Shown: positions 1 through 10,600, numbered from the stretch's first letter. The stretch is DNA of 64,000 nucleotides from Corallococcus interemptor (GCF_003668875.1 NZ_RAWM01000009.1:62001-126000); one strand, 5' to 3'. The notes: a model not told the origin generated them from the sequence alone. Program-made: numbers and translations.

Positions 1-2193
1 GTAGGCCTTGACGAAGTGCGAGAGCGACTTCGCCTTGCCCGGGACGTCCGTGGTGACCTCCTGGATGATCTGCTCCGGGGCGACGCCCGCGCGCAGACGC
101 AGGCTCATGGACTCGACGGCGCTCTCCAGCGACGCGGTCCGCCGCGTCACCAGGTCGAAGTCCGCGCGGGCCTCGTCCATCCTGTCCCTCGCCATGCGGC
201 GGTAGGCGCGGCCCATCAGCGCGCGGCGGAACAGCCGCTCCGCCCGGCGGCGCTCCTCGGTGCCGGCCGGGGTGTCGTCGACGTAGAGCGTGGCCAGGTC
301 CTCCATCACGCCGTCGGCGCCCAGGCTCGCCGCGCGCTCGGCGGTGTCCTGCACCACCATGCGGCGGCGGAGCGGGTCCTGCTGCTGCTTGTAGAAGGCG
401 ACCAGCGCGTCCCGGACGGGGCGGGGAGGGCGCTCCACGTTCAGTGCGTTGACGTGGCGGCCCAGCTCCAGGGCGAACGCATACGGCGTCCCCGGGCTCT
501 CCGCCGCGAGCGCCTGGGCCATGGCGGCGTCCGCTTCCGCGTAGGGCCGTCCCCGGTACAGCGCCCGGACGGCGGCGCGCGCGAAGTCGAGCTGATCATC
601 CGCCTTGAAGACCTTGTTCTGGGACAGCTGGCGTCCCGCGGCGACCAGCGCCTGCCGGTCGTCCAGCTCGCGGTACAGCGCGTCCGCCTGCTCATGCCAG
701 GCCTCCAGCACCGCGCGCGGCGTGGTGTCCGTGAGCCAGGCCGCCTCCAGCTCCTGCTTCGCGAGCGTGAAGTCGCCGGAGGACTGCGCCAGCTCGCTGC
801 GAATGACGCGCCGGTAGACGGCGGAGGGTGGGCTGGGCGCGGCGGCGGGGTCCAACGCCGCCATGCGTTGGCGCTCGGCCTCCTGCAGCTCGTCCACCAT
901 GCGGCCCCGGTCGCGTTCCTTCAGGGCCTTGCGGTGGGCGATGAGCAGCCGCAGGGGCTCCGACAGTCCGGCGGTGGGGGGATCCTCCACCGTGGACATG
1001 TGCCGGGCGTAGTACTCCGCGGCGTCGAAGTCGCCGTTGGCCAGGTGCAGCTGGCTCAGGCGCATCAGCAACAGCCGGCGGAGCTTGGGCCGCTTCTCCA
1101 GCAGCATCCGCTGGCGGTAGAGGATGAGCTGATCCGCGCGCCGGCCCACCATGCCCAGCTCCTCGTTGAGGCGGGCCACGTCCCATTGCGTGGGCACCTG
1201 CCCGCCCAGCGGCAGCCGGTACACGTCCAGCGACAGGCCCCGGGAGCAGGTCGTGATGACCGACGCGGCGGTGGGGGAGGGGTACTCGCAGTTCCACGCC
1301 TGGCTGGTCAGCTGATCCGGGCTGGAGGCGGAGGCCTGCGCGGGTGCGTCGTCGCGCTCGGAAGGGAAGGGCACGCGGAACAGCACCCCGCTGTCGCTCG
1401 CGTCAATCACCCCGTCCCCGTTGGAGTCGGTGAAGAACTGCACCACGTACAGCGAGCGTCCGTCGCGCGCGAACACCGGCTGGCCCGTCTTGCCCGGGAT
1501 GTCCAGCGTCAGCGGGACGGGGGCCGCGCCCGGGACATCCAGCCGGACGGCCTCCAGGTGCGGTGCCGCTCGCGCCGCGAAGCCCGGCCCCACCTCCTGC
1601 GCGGAGCGCTGCACGGGGACGTACACCAGCCAGCGTCCGTCCGGGGAGAACGCGGGGCTGGTCAGGTTGCGCTCCAGCAGCGGCGTCACCTGCCACCGGG
1701 CCTCCAGCGCGACCTTCGACAGCCGCAGGTCTCCCTGGATGGTCGCGCGGCTCACCAGCGCGATGTGCGTGTCGTCAATCCACTCCGCCTGCAGCGCGCT
1801 GGTCTCCTCCTCCAGACAGTGGCGCTCCTTCGCCTCCGGCAGGTCCCTCACGCACAGCTGGCCGCCGGCCTGGGTGCGGAAGGAGATGTAGAGCAGCTGC
1901 TTGCCATTGGGGCTGATGCGCGGCCACGTCACGTCCGCGCCTTCATCGAAGAGGCGGCGCTCGCGGCCCTTCTCCAGGTCCTGGCTGAAGATCTCCGTGG
2001 CGATGTCCCGGTTGGACACGAACAGCAGCTGGTTCTCGTCGGGCGCCAGCTGTCCCAGGAACTGGTCCCCCATGCCCACGGTGAGCCGCTCGGGCAGGAC
2101 CATGCCTCCGTCGTTCTCGTCGTCCTGGGCCCGGGCGTCGCTCGCGAGGAGCACGGCCAGGGCCAGGAACCAGGGGGCCCGGAAGGTCAGCAC
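1..2193 (-). CDS. Secreted PD40/TolB-like beta-propeller protein with helical-repeat C-terminus (partial, C-terminal end outside window)
   Basis: The reading frame is open from a GTG at 2193 to the window edge, giving 731 codons without a stop. The first residues (MLTFRAPWFLALAVLL, then ARAQ) form a signal peptide with an AxA cleavage site. Residues ~35-270 hold WD40/PD40-type strands such as DENQLLFVSNRD, SPNGKQLLYIS and SPDGRWLVYV, as in TolB-like propellers. From ~300 on the protein is helical and Ala/Leu/Arg-rich, like TPR repeats. The GTG lies inside the last codons of the upstream lipoprotein gene (7-nt overlap) with a GGAGAAG site just before it, so it is the last visible gene of the AsmA operon. 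A periplasmic protein-contact role is inferred; no enzyme motif was seen. Confidence 0.8.
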   Translation of the reverse strand, partial: MLTFRAPWFLALAVLLASDARAQDDENDGGMVLPERLTVGMGDQFLGQLAPDENQLLFVSNRDIATEIFSQDLEKGRERRLFDEGADVTWPRISPNGKQLLYISFRTQAGGQLCVRDLPEAKERHCLEEETSALQAEWIDDTHIALVSRATIQGDLRLSKVALEARWQVTPLLERNLTSPAFSPDGRWLVYVPVQRSAQEVGPGFAARAAPHLEAVRLDVPGAAPVPLTLDIPGKTGQPVFARDGRSLYVVQFFTDSNGDGVIDASDSGVLFRVPFPSERDDAPAQASASSPDQLTSQAWNCEYPSPTAASVITTCSRGLSLDVYRLPLGGQVPTQWDVARLNEELGMVGRRADQLILYRQRMLLEKRPKLRRLLLMRLSQLHLANGDFDAAEYYARHMSTVEDPPTAGLSEPLRLLIAHRKALKERDRGRMVDELQEAERQRMAALDPAAAPSPPSAVYRRVIRSELAQSSGDFTLAKQELEAAWLTDTTPRAVLEAWHEQADALYRELDDRQALVAAGRQLSQNKVFKADDQLDFARAAVRALYRGRPYAEADAAMAQALAAESPGTPYAFALELGRHVNALNVERPPRPVRDALVAFYKQQQDPLRRRMVVQDTAERAASLGADGVMEDLATLYVDDTPAGTEERRRAERLFRRALMGRAYRRMARDRMDEARADFDLVTRRTASLESAVESMSLRLRAGVAPEQIIQEVTTDVPGKAKSLSHFVKAY

Positions 2194-2726
2194 TTCTTCT
2201 CTCCCCAGGTGCCGTCCTCGGCCTCCATCCAGCCGCCGCAGACGACGCCCTCCGCGTGCGCCTGGCGCCAGTTCTCACGCAGCGTGGCCTCCGGCACGCC
2301 GGGGCGCACCGTCTTCATCCACTGCCACAGCTGGCGCCGGGCCCGGTTCACGCGCTCGACGAGGGAGGCGTCGTCCGCGGACACGCGCCCGGCCGTGCAC
2401 TGCTTCCGGGTGAGCACCAGCAGGCCGTCCTTGCCCTCGCCCACGCAGTGGCGCCGCACCAGGTCGTCCACGCGGTCCGCCTGCGTCTTGCCCAGGTTCT
2501 CCACCAGCGGCGGAGGCTGGATGCCCAGGTCCTCCAGCTGGTTGGGCGTCAGCGGCACCGGCGTGGGGTTCATGCCCGCTCTGGCGAGCCGCTGCTCCAC
2601 GTCCTTGTACGAGCCCGCGGCCTGCTCCTCGAGCGCCGTCGCCCGGTCCACCATGACGATCTCCGGGGCGCGGATGCACCCGGGAGCGGTGAGGGCGGCC
2701 ACCAGCAGCAACCCACGGTGTTTCAT
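2187..2726 (-). CDS. DUF1318 / YdbL-like lipoprotein
   Basis: A 179-residue protein with a lipoprotein-type leader (MKHRGLLLVAALTAPGC; Cys17 is the probable lipid site, although Pro at -2 is unusual). The body resembles the DUF1318/YdbL family: short helical segments with ..RARRQLWQWMKTVR.. and ..ATLRENWRQAHAEG.. near the end. It overlaps the upstream AsmA-like gene by 4 nt (ATGA) and the downstream propeller gene by 7 nt, so the three are translationally coupled. In E. coli, ydbL sits in an operon with the AsmA-like ydbH and is linked to lipid transport between membranes; that role is carried over here only by analogy. The C-terminus ends GEKKC. Family call moderately sure. Confidence 0.75.
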   Translation of the reverse strand: MKHRGLLLVAALTAPGCIRAPEIVMVDRATALEEQAAGSYKDVEQRLARAGMNPTPVPLTPNQLEDLGIQPPPLVENLGKTQADRVDDLVRRHCVGEGKDGLLVLTRKQCTAGRVSADDASLVERVNRARRQLWQWMKTVRPGVPEATLRENWRQAHAEGVVCGGWMEAEDGTWGEKKC

Positions 2727-5700
2727 GGCAGCGCCTCCGGAGGGGTCATGGAAGTCATCATTCGGTCGACGATGGGGCCCAGGGGGATGCCGCGGATTTC
2801 ATCGATGCTGACCAGCCGGGCCAGGCCGCCCATGGTGATGAGCAGGCTGCCGAAGCCCTGCTTGAAGCTCACGCGCACGTGCTCCGGATAGCCCAGGCTC
2901 AACGCGTAGCGGACGCGGTTGGTGGCGGGGTCGGTGTGGTGCGGGTCCTCCAGGTCGAGCAGGTCCAACAGGTGGCGGTTGCCGATGCGCAATATCTCCG
3001 CGCGGCCGTTGATGCTGCGATCCCGGGCGGAGATGACCATGGCTGCGTTGCCGTCGAAGGGCTCGCCCCGGGAGGACTTCACGCCCGTGGCGCGCACGTG
3101 GGCCTCCAGCGTGGAGTTCCTGCCCTGGTAGTCCAGCATGCACTGGCCGGTGATGCGCCCGCCGCGCACGCCCATCTCCAGCTGGCTCATGGAGAACACG
3201 TTCTGGTTGATGGCCAGGTTGCCCGCCAGCGGCGCGATGGTCACCCACGGCGTGGTGATGCGGTCCGCGGACATGAAGCCGCTGCGCGTGAGCAGCGGGT
3301 GTTGATCCGCGAAGCGCAGCATCGAGTACGGATTGACGTCCAGGTCGTTGAGCAGCCGCACCCCGTCCGGAGAGACCTCCACGTTCTCCGTCAGCGGCAC
3401 GTCGCCGTTGAGCGCCTCCACGACGATGCCGGACGCGGGCATCCGCACGTTCACATTCTCCAGCTTGAGGTTGGAGGTGGTGCGGAACACCGTCAGGTCC
3501 GGAGACGCCACCCGGAAGTTCACCGTGGCCTTGCCGCTGCTCTCCAGCTGCCCGGCCCGCGCGAGGTGGGCCAGGTCCTGCTCCAGCGAGCCCCGGAGCC
3601 CCATGCGCTGCTGCTCGTTGCTCAGGTCGAGCCGGCCCTGGACCTTCAGCTGCGTCTGGGTGCCGCCGTTGGACAGGCGCAGGTCCGGGATGCGGATGAC
3701 GCCGGTGGGCTTGCGCTGGACGGAGAACGACGCCTCCACGTCCTGGACGGGGTAGGGCAGCGCCGGCTTCTGCTCCAGCGAGCGGACCTTCACCCGCTGC
3801 TTCAGCTCGATGTCCCCCTTCTCCCACTGGTCGGTGAAGGTGGCGGTGCTGTCGCTGGAGAGGTCCGCGAACGTCAGCCGGCGCTCGTTCATGCTGACGG
3901 TGAGCTTCTCCACCGCGAGCGTCGTGCGGACGGTCCGCTTGGGGCCTTCCGCGTGGGATTCCCCCTGCCAGCGCAGGGCGGGGACGTTGATGGTCTGGTC
4001 CGCCTGCTTCCAGCGCACGCCGCGCAGGTCCACCTGCGCCTTGCCCTCGAAGCTGGCGGCGCGCGGAGGCATGGGCGCCAGGCGGAAGCTGCCGTCGGAG
4101 CCCAGGTGCGTGATGAGGCCGGTCAGGGTGCCGTGCAGCTCGCCGGTCATCGCGAGCTTCGACGGGTCGACTTCCGGGGGCACGCGCGCCTTCGCCAGCA
4201 GCGGCGACAGGGGCCCCAGGGGCGGGAAGTCCCCCTTCACGTCCACGCGGAGCGCGCGGGCCTTCCGGTCGTATGCCAGCGCAGCGTCGGCGGCGACCTT
4301 CAGCCCCTCACGGCCGTTGAGCCCCAGCCGGAGCGCGAGCTTGCGGCGGTCGATGTCGAACGACAGCGTCTGGTGTTGCGTGCCCGCGTCGGTCTCTGCG
4401 ATGCGCAGCCCTTCGACCTTCAGGTCCAGGTCGCCCTTGTGCTTCCACGCGTCGCCCTGGGACTTCAGCACGAGCGCGGCGGTGGCGGCCGACACGTCGT
4501 CCCATCCCAGCCGTTGCAGGCGCAGCTCCGTCTGGTGGTCCACGCGCGGCGAGGGCTCGAAGAGGGCCGTCAGCTTGCCCTTGGAGGTCAGCGTGACGGC
4601 CAGCTGCTTCCAGGAGAGTCGCGCGGCGACGTCCTCCGGAAGGTACGGCCGCGCGGCGACGAGGTCCGGCGTCTGGACGTCCAGCGCGTACGCCACGTCG
4701 TCGGTGCCCTTGGTGGCGTCCAGCGACGCGTGCAGCGTGCCCACGTCCAGCTCCACCCGTGCGCGGGCCCTGCTCCGCCGCGGGTCCTCCATCGTGGGGA
4801 AGGCCTCCGTCACGTTCAGCTGGACGCGCGCGGGGCCCTTCAGCACCTCGCGGCCTTCCGGGGTGATGATCCGCAGTGCCTCCACGGGCAGGTCCGCCTT
4901 CAGCGCGAAGGGAGGCTTCGCAGTCAGCGGCGCCTGGAGCTTCAAGCCCATCCGCTCCGCCGTCACGCGGTGCCCGGACGCGCGCAGGTCCAGCGCGTCC
5001 ACCCTGGCGGACAGGGCCGCGTCTCCGGCGACCCGCAAGGGCGAGGAGAGGTCGGGCCGCAGCTGCTTCCCCGTCAGCTCACCGGAGGCCTTCGGAATGC
5101 GCAGCGGCGTGGCGCCCCCGACGTCGAGCCCCTGGAGCGCGAACGTGAGCCTCGCGGCCAGTCCCTGCGATGCATCCGGGGTCGCGTTCAGGGAGAGGCG
5201 TCCATCGCCCAGCTCCACCCGCTGGCCCTCCTGCGCGAAGAGGAGCTTCGCCACGTCGACATCCAACCCGACCCGTCCCTGCGCCCCCAGCTGGGGCATG
5301 TCGCTGAGCGTGACCTCCTGGGCCTCCAGGTGCACCTTGCCGCTCTCCACGGAGAAGGGGCGCAGGTCCGCCGGGAGCCCTTGAAACAGGCGCCCCAGGT
5401 CCACGTTCGCCAGGGCCCGCGTCAGCACGGGCGGCACCTCCGCCGAGTCCGGCAGCACCACCCGGGCCTCCACCTCCGCGCTGTCGGTCAGCCGCGTGCG
5501 GTCCAGGTCGACGGTGGTGAGCTGCTTCTCCGTATCGAACTTCGCCGTCACCGCGCCGTGCAGCAGCGAGCGGAGCGTGAAGCGCGGGTCGAAGGTCTGC
5601 CGCGCGACGTCCAGGTCCATCTTCACGCGAGCGGCGTCCGCGTTCACCTCCGCGGACAGGGCCAGCTCCAGCAGGGCCTCGGCTCCGGGGACGGCGGGCG

Positions 5701-6406
5701 CCTCGCGGTTCAGCGTGAGGGCCAGGGGCTTTCCCGTCCGCCCCAGGTCCACCAGGAGCTTCCAGGCCTTGTCCTGGGGCTTCGCTTCGATGCCGGCCTC
5801 CAGCCCGCGCAGCGACCAGCGGTCCACCACCGTGCGGCCCTGGACGCGGACATGGGTCAGCGACACGTTGGCCAGGGCGATGCTGGAGACGGGGAAGGGG
5901 GCGGCGAAGATTTCCGCGACCTGCTGGGACGTGCCGGGGGCGGCTTCGTCCAGCGGTTCGGGCTCCGGCGGTCCGGTCAGGTTCGTGAGGGACGTGGTTC
6001 CCTGGTCATCCGCCACCAGGATGACGGTCGCGTCGCGCACCGCCACCCGCTCCACCCGGACCGGTCCGTTCACGAGCGCCCCAAACGACCACGCGACCTC
6101 CAGCGCGCCGACACGCAGGAGGTCCGGCTCGACGTCCTGGAACGGCGGCGGGGTGCGCACCACCAGGCCTTCCATGCGCAGCCCGGAGAGCACGTCGATG
6201 CGCGCCGTCCGGTAGTCCAGCCGCACGTTCGTGGCGGCTTCCACCTGCGCGACGACGCGCGACTTCAGCCAGGGGTGATCCAGGTGGTGCAACGCGGTCA
6301 CGACCGCGATGAGCAGGAGGACGAACGTCGCGAGGAGGATCAGGCCCGCGCTCGCGATGATTCGCGTCAACCGACGACGAGGCCGTCCAGCACCGGGGGA
6401 GTCCAT
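2723..6406 (-). CDS. AsmA-like / YdbH-like envelope protein
   Basis: A 1227-residue protein with a basic N-terminus and one membrane helix (residues ~15-38), followed by the AsmA hallmark WLKSRVVAQVEAATNVRLDY and a very long series of beta strands, as in the bridge-like AsmA/YhdP/YdbH proteins that carry phospholipid between inner and outer membrane. The C-terminal ~120 residues (RVSFKQGFGSLLITMGGLAR..) are the most family-like. It heads a three-gene operon with the DUF1318 lipoprotein and the PD40 protein, the same pairing as E. coli ydbH/ydbL. I see no gene for the small YnbE partner. It is longer than E. coli YdbH (about 880 residues). The ATG at 6406 is the only start giving the membrane anchor. 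Lipid transport is inferred. Confidence 0.8.
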   Translation of the reverse strand: MDSPGAGRPRRRLTRIIASAGLILLATFVLLLIAVVTALHHLDHPWLKSRVVAQVEAATNVRLDYRTARIDVLSGLRMEGLVVRTPPPFQDVEPDLLRVGALEVAWSFGALVNGPVRVERVAVRDATVILVADDQGTTSLTNLTGPPEPEPLDEAAPGTSQQVAEIFAAPFPVSSIALANVSLTHVRVQGRTVVDRWSLRGLEAGIEAKPQDKAWKLLVDLGRTGKPLALTLNREAPAVPGAEALLELALSAEVNADAARVKMDLDVARQTFDPRFTLRSLLHGAVTAKFDTEKQLTTVDLDRTRLTDSAEVEARVVLPDSAEVPPVLTRALANVDLGRLFQGLPADLRPFSVESGKVHLEAQEVTLSDMPQLGAQGRVGLDVDVAKLLFAQEGQRVELGDGRLSLNATPDASQGLAARLTFALQGLDVGGATPLRIPKASGELTGKQLRPDLSSPLRVAGDAALSARVDALDLRASGHRVTAERMGLKLQAPLTAKPPFALKADLPVEALRIITPEGREVLKGPARVQLNVTEAFPTMEDPRRSRARARVELDVGTLHASLDATKGTDDVAYALDVQTPDLVAARPYLPEDVAARLSWKQLAVTLTSKGKLTALFEPSPRVDHQTELRLQRLGWDDVSAATAALVLKSQGDAWKHKGDLDLKVEGLRIAETDAGTQHQTLSFDIDRRKLALRLGLNGREGLKVAADAALAYDRKARALRVDVKGDFPPLGPLSPLLAKARVPPEVDPSKLAMTGELHGTLTGLITHLGSDGSFRLAPMPPRAASFEGKAQVDLRGVRWKQADQTINVPALRWQGESHAEGPKRTVRTTLAVEKLTVSMNERRLTFADLSSDSTATFTDQWEKGDIELKQRVKVRSLEQKPALPYPVQDVEASFSVQRKPTGVIRIPDLRLSNGGTQTQLKVQGRLDLSNEQQRMGLRGSLEQDLAHLARAGQLESSGKATVNFRVASPDLTVFRTTSNLKLENVNVRMPASGIVVEALNGDVPLTENVEVSPDGVRLLNDLDVNPYSMLRFADQHPLLTRSGFMSADRITTPWVTIAPLAGNLAINQNVFSMSQLEMGVRGGRITGQCMLDYQGRNSTLEAHVRATGVKSSRGEPFDGNAAMVISARDRSINGRAEILRIGNRHLLDLLDLEDPHHTDPATNRVRYALSLGYPEHVRVSFKQGFGSLLITMGGLARLVSIDEIRGIPLGPIVDRMMTSMTPPEALP

Positions 6407-6462
6407 GATGTTCCGCCGAGGCGACCGGCCCGCCTCCTCCTACCATGCGCCCGGAAGCCGTC

Positions 6463-7239
6463 TCAACCGAAGCTGGACGAAGTCATTCCCGCGGTGCCGC
6501 CCGCCAGGGGCTTGTAGGGGAAGTAGAGGTTGCGCACGAAGCGGGTGAACACGTGCTCCTCGTTCCACCGCTGGCGGGCCATGCCGTACACGCCGGGTGC
6601 GCGCAGGTCCCGCTCGGAGACGCCGGTGACGAACTCGCGCTCGCTGTAGATGGCGAAGACCTCGTCCACCGCCGCGCGGCTGCGGTATGTGCGGAGCATC
6701 GTGCGGTAGATGAGCTCGCTCTCCTTCTGGGTGAAGGCCAGTCCCTGGATGGCGTGCGCCATCTCGTGGAACACCAGGTACTGCTCCGACTCCAGCCGGT
6801 CCTGTCTCAGCGCGATGCGGGCCCGGGGCCAGTCCGGGTGGTCCCAGAACAGGCCCGCCGCCTGGGGCGACACGGCCCGGGGATAGCCGTACTTCACCAG
6901 CGTGTGCCCGGGGGGAATCAGCTCCAGCGTCAGGGGCCGCGCCGCCTCCATCCGGGCGATGAGCTGGAGGTTGCCGGAGAGCTGCCGGATGATTTCCTCC
7001 TGCACCCGCTTCACCTGCGCCGCCGGTGCGCCGTACGGCTTGAACTCCAGCTTCACGCTCACGTAGGCGCGGGCCTTCGCGGGGCCTTCCGCGGGAGGAC
7101 GGCCTGCGCGTGATTCGAAGACGTCACCGCCTTCCAGCAGGGTGAAGGCGCTCAACGGCTGCTTGAGCCCGACCTCCGCCGCCAGCGGGGTGACGTCCGG
7201 CGTGGAGCCATCCAGCGTTTCGTAGCGCTCCGGGGCCAT
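6463..7239 (-). CDS. Zincin-type (HExxH) metallopeptidase-like protein
   Basis: A 258-residue protein with the zinc-site motif VFHEMAHAIQG (~residues 150-160) and, about 37 residues on, AVDEVFAIYSE, a good candidate for the third ligand of a gluzincin. The spacing and the DE-F-A segment recall the ATLF (anthrax lethal factor-like) domain, but I am not certain of the family. No signal peptide is visible, so it is either cytoplasmic or exported another way. The start (ATG 7239) lies 6 nt after the stop of the Cys-rich lipoprotein gene, so the two are co-transcribed. Substrate unknown. Confidence 0.7.
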   Translation of the reverse strand: MAPERYETLDGSTPDVTPLAAEVGLKQPLSAFTLLEGGDVFESRAGRPPAEGPAKARAYVSVKLEFKPYGAPAAQVKRVQEEIIRQLSGNLQLIARMEAARPLTLELIPPGHTLVKYGYPRAVSPQAAGLFWDHPDWPRARIALRQDRLESEQYLVFHEMAHAIQGLAFTQKESELIYRTMLRTYRSRAAVDEVFAIYSEREFVTGVSERDLRAPGVYGMARQRWNEEHVFTRFVRNLYFPYKPLAGGTAGMTSSSFG

Positions 7240-7245
7240 GGGCTC

Positions 7246-7500
7246 TCAGCCGCAGCGCTTCGCCTGCTGGTTGCAGCTGTCGACGCAGCCAGGCGTCTGG
7301 GTGTCGGGCGTCAGGCGCTCCGCGTGGCCCTGCACGGAGTCCGGCGGCTGGCGCGAAGGGGGCGGGGAGGACTTCGCGCAGCTGTTGAGACACGCGTCGT
7401 ACTGGTCGCGGCAGGACGGCGTGAGGCTCGAGGTGTCAATTGTCGCGCAGCCGCAGAGCAGCGACAGCGCGGTGATTCGCAGTGCGAGATGCATCTTCAT
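7246..7500 (-). CDS. Small cysteine-rich lipoprotein
   Basis: An 84-residue protein starting at ATG 7500, chosen because it gives a clean lipoprotein leader (MKMHLALRITALSLLCGC; lipid Cys at ~18). The mature part has Cys in paired spacing (SCRDQYDACLNSC and CVDSCNQQAKRC), about six in all besides the lipid Cys, probably disulphide-bonded in the periplasm or on the outer membrane. The middle is Pro/Ser rich. It is the first gene of a two-gene unit with the HExxH protein and diverges from the HYR surface-protein gene at 7692. No known family recognised. It may anchor or inhibit the peptidase, which is speculation from context only. Confidence 0.7.
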   Translation of the reverse strand: MKMHLALRITALSLLCGCATIDTSSLTPSCRDQYDACLNSCAKSSPPPSRQPPDSVQGHAERLTPDTQTPGCVDSCNQQAKRCG

Positions 7501-7691
7501 GCGCTGCAATCTACCCCCGGACGTTGAACGGCGCGAAACATGAAAGGCATTGAAAACGGGCTCCGGGTCAGGATGCACCGCAGAGCGGCCCCCTTATCGA
7601 GGGAGCAGGCTTTCAGGTAGCGTCTGTCCTTGTCGGCGTGCCGCCGTGTCGCGCATGGGCTGACACCTCTCTTCCCAACCTGGAAGTCCTC

Positions 7692-10600
7692 ATGGCCTCC
7701 CGCCATCCTCTCCGTTTGACGTCCGTGCTCGCGGCCGGTCTGGTGTTGCTCCTCACCGCCTGCACTCCCACGCAGATGCCCGAGGAGCCCGCAGCGAGTG
7801 CTCCGGTGGAGGGCTCGCCTCCCATCGACTTCCAGGCGGTCATCCGCCGCGTGAACCAGGCCTATCGCTCCGAGTCCGAGGGCTTCACCGGCGGGCAGGA
7901 GACGTTGGCCGCGCTGGGCGCGATCGACTCCTCATCCGAGACGACCATTGATTATCCGGTGCCCGCGCCCACCCGGAACGCGGAGTCCGAGCCGGTGATC
8001 GCCGTGAGCTCCAGCAGCGGCACCTACCTGGTGATCTGGACGGTCGACAACGGCGGCAACCAGGATGTCATCGGGACCCGCGTGACCACGCTGACCGGGA
8101 CGGTGTTGGACCCGAAGGGCATTCGCCTGGCGACGGGTCCCAACAATCAGTCCCATCCCTCCGTGGCCACCGATGGACGCCACTTCCTGGTGACCTGGGA
8201 TGAAAGCGGTTCCGTGAAGGGCGCGCGGTACGAAATCTCCAGCGGCTCGCGCCTGGGCTCCGTCTTCTCCCTCTCCACCGCCGCCGGGGGGCAGTCCTCG
8301 TCGGCGATGGCCTTCGACGGGACCCAGTACCTCGTGGTCTGGAACGACTCCCGGAACGGGACCCCCGGCGACGTCTACGGCACGCGGGTGAGGGCGTCGG
8401 ATGGCGTGGTCCTCGATCCGGCCGGCATTCCCATTGGCACCGGGCCCGGCGCCCAGGGCTCGCCCGCCGTGAGCTTCGATGGCAGCCGCTTCCTGGTGGC
8501 CTGGAGTGATTCCCGGAACGACCCAATGTCGGACGACCTCTATGGCGCCCGCGTCGATGCCGCGGGAACGGTGCTGGATCCGGCGGGCATCCCCATCTCC
8601 ACGGCGGCGGGCGGACAATCCCATCCCTCCATCGCCTCCATGGCCGGGACCTTCCTCGTGACCTGGGATGACGCCCGGGACGGTGTGACGGGCACCTTCG
8701 GCGCGCGGGTCAGGGGCTCGGACGGCGTGGTGCTGGATCCGCAGGGGCTGGCCATCGCCACGGGCGGCACGACGGCGCAGGAGTCGAGCGCCGTGGCCTC
8801 GGACGGAAGCCGCTTCCTGGTCGTGTGGCGCAAGCAGGCCGACATCCTGGGCCGGCGGGTGCAGGCGGATGGCGCGCTGCTGGATCCAGGGGGCGTCCTC
8901 CTGTCCGCGTCCCCCTCGTTGGACAAGCAGTCTCCCGCCGCACTCTTCGACGGGACCCGCTTCCTGGTGGTCTGGGAGCACAGGACCGAAGTGCTCCAGG
9001 ACATCTACGGCGTGCGGGTGCGGGCGTCGGACTTCGTGGTGCTCGACACCCCTTCGCTGTTGCTCTCCGCCGCGAACAACGCGGAGGTCGATGCCGTGGT
9101 GGCCGCGGGCACGCAGAGCTACCTCGTGGTCTGGAGCGATGACCGGGACCTGTCTGGCGCCTCCAGCATCTACGGGATGCGCCTGCGGGCAACGGACGGC
9201 GCGCTGCTCCACCCGAAACCCGTTCGCCTCGGCACGGGGAGCCGCAGCCGGAGCACGCCCTCCGTCGCCTTCGCGGAAGGGCGGTTCCTGGTGACGTGGA
9301 GGGCCAGCGCGCTGGGCAGCCCGGACGGGGACATCCACGGCGTGCGCATCCGCGAGTCGGATGGCGCGGTGCTGGACGCGCCCGACCTCATCATCAGCGC
9401 CGCGGCCCAGCCCCAGGGGAACCCGAAGGTGGCTTCTGGGGACGGGCTCTTCTTCGTGACGTGGGAGGATTCCCGGAACGGGACCGGGACCGACGTATAT
9501 GGCGCGCGGATCCGGGCGTCGGACGGCGCCGTGCTGGACGCCGACGGCATCGCGGTGGCGACGGGGAGCTTCAACGAAAGCAGTCCCGCGACTGCCTTTG
9601 GCGCGGGCTATTTCCTGGTGGCCTGGACGGATGAGCGCAATGGCAGCACCAATCCAGACATCCATGGCGCACGGGTGCGCGCCTCGGACGGCATCGTGGT
9701 GGACAGCCCGAGCCTTCCCATCACGACCCGCGCCGAAGCGCAGCGGACCCCCGCCGTGGCCTTCGATGGAAGCCACTTCCTGACGGTCTGGACCGACCAG
9801 AAGAGCGGCGCCCGGTCCGAGGTCTACGGCGCGCGGGTCCGGGCCCAGGACGGCGCGGTCCTGGACAACGGGGGCCGGTCGTTCTTCGCGAACACCAGCA
9901 TCTCCAAGGAGGTGCCCGCGGTGGCCTTCGACGGCAATGTCTATCTGCTCGTCTGGCGGGAGGTCACGCCGACCAGTCTCCAGCTCATGGGTGGACGGCT
10001 GGCGCCCGACCTGTCCCAGGTCGACGCGTCGCGGTTCTTCCTGTCCAACATGACCCCGCTGGACCTGACCGTGGTGAACACGACGCCGCTCTCGCTGGCC
10101 TCCTGGGGCCGTGGGCGCTTCCTCGCGGTGTACGAACCCCATGACTGGATGCCGGGCCAGTTCCGGGTGAGGTTCCGGCTGGTGTACGACCCCGCGAACG
10201 GGGCGAAGTGCGGCAGCAATCCGGACTGCACCAGCCGCTTCTGCGTGGAGGGCGTCTGCTGTTCGAGCGCGTGCGTGGGCGGAACGTGCGGGAGCGGCAC
10301 CTGCACCTATCCGCCCGCGACCCTCACCTGCCCGGGGGACGTGGTCGCCGAGGCCACCAGCGCTTCGGGCGTGCCTGTCAGCTACCCGGCCGCGAGTGCC
10401 ACGGGCCAGCCTCCGCTCGCGGTGACGTACAGCCAGGCGTCCGGGAGCGTGTTCGCGCTGGGAGGCACCGCTGTCACCGCCTCGCTGTTGGATGGTGCCG
10501 GGCGCTCTGCCTCCTGTGGCTTCTCCATCACCGTGCGCGACACCACCGCGCCGGTGCTCACGTGCCCGGGTGAGGTGGTGGTGGAGGCCGTGGGCCGCAC

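Noticed and set aside
16-2811. Long plus-strand open frame opposite the propeller and DUF1318 genes
   Set aside because: Composition is Arg/His/Gln/Leu-rich without motifs, while the minus strand gives a signal peptide, PD40 strands and a lipoprotein. High-GC antisense shadow.
2879-6517. 1212-codon plus-strand open frame opposite the AsmA-like gene
   Set aside because: No domains or plausible leader; the antisense AsmA-like protein explains the region.
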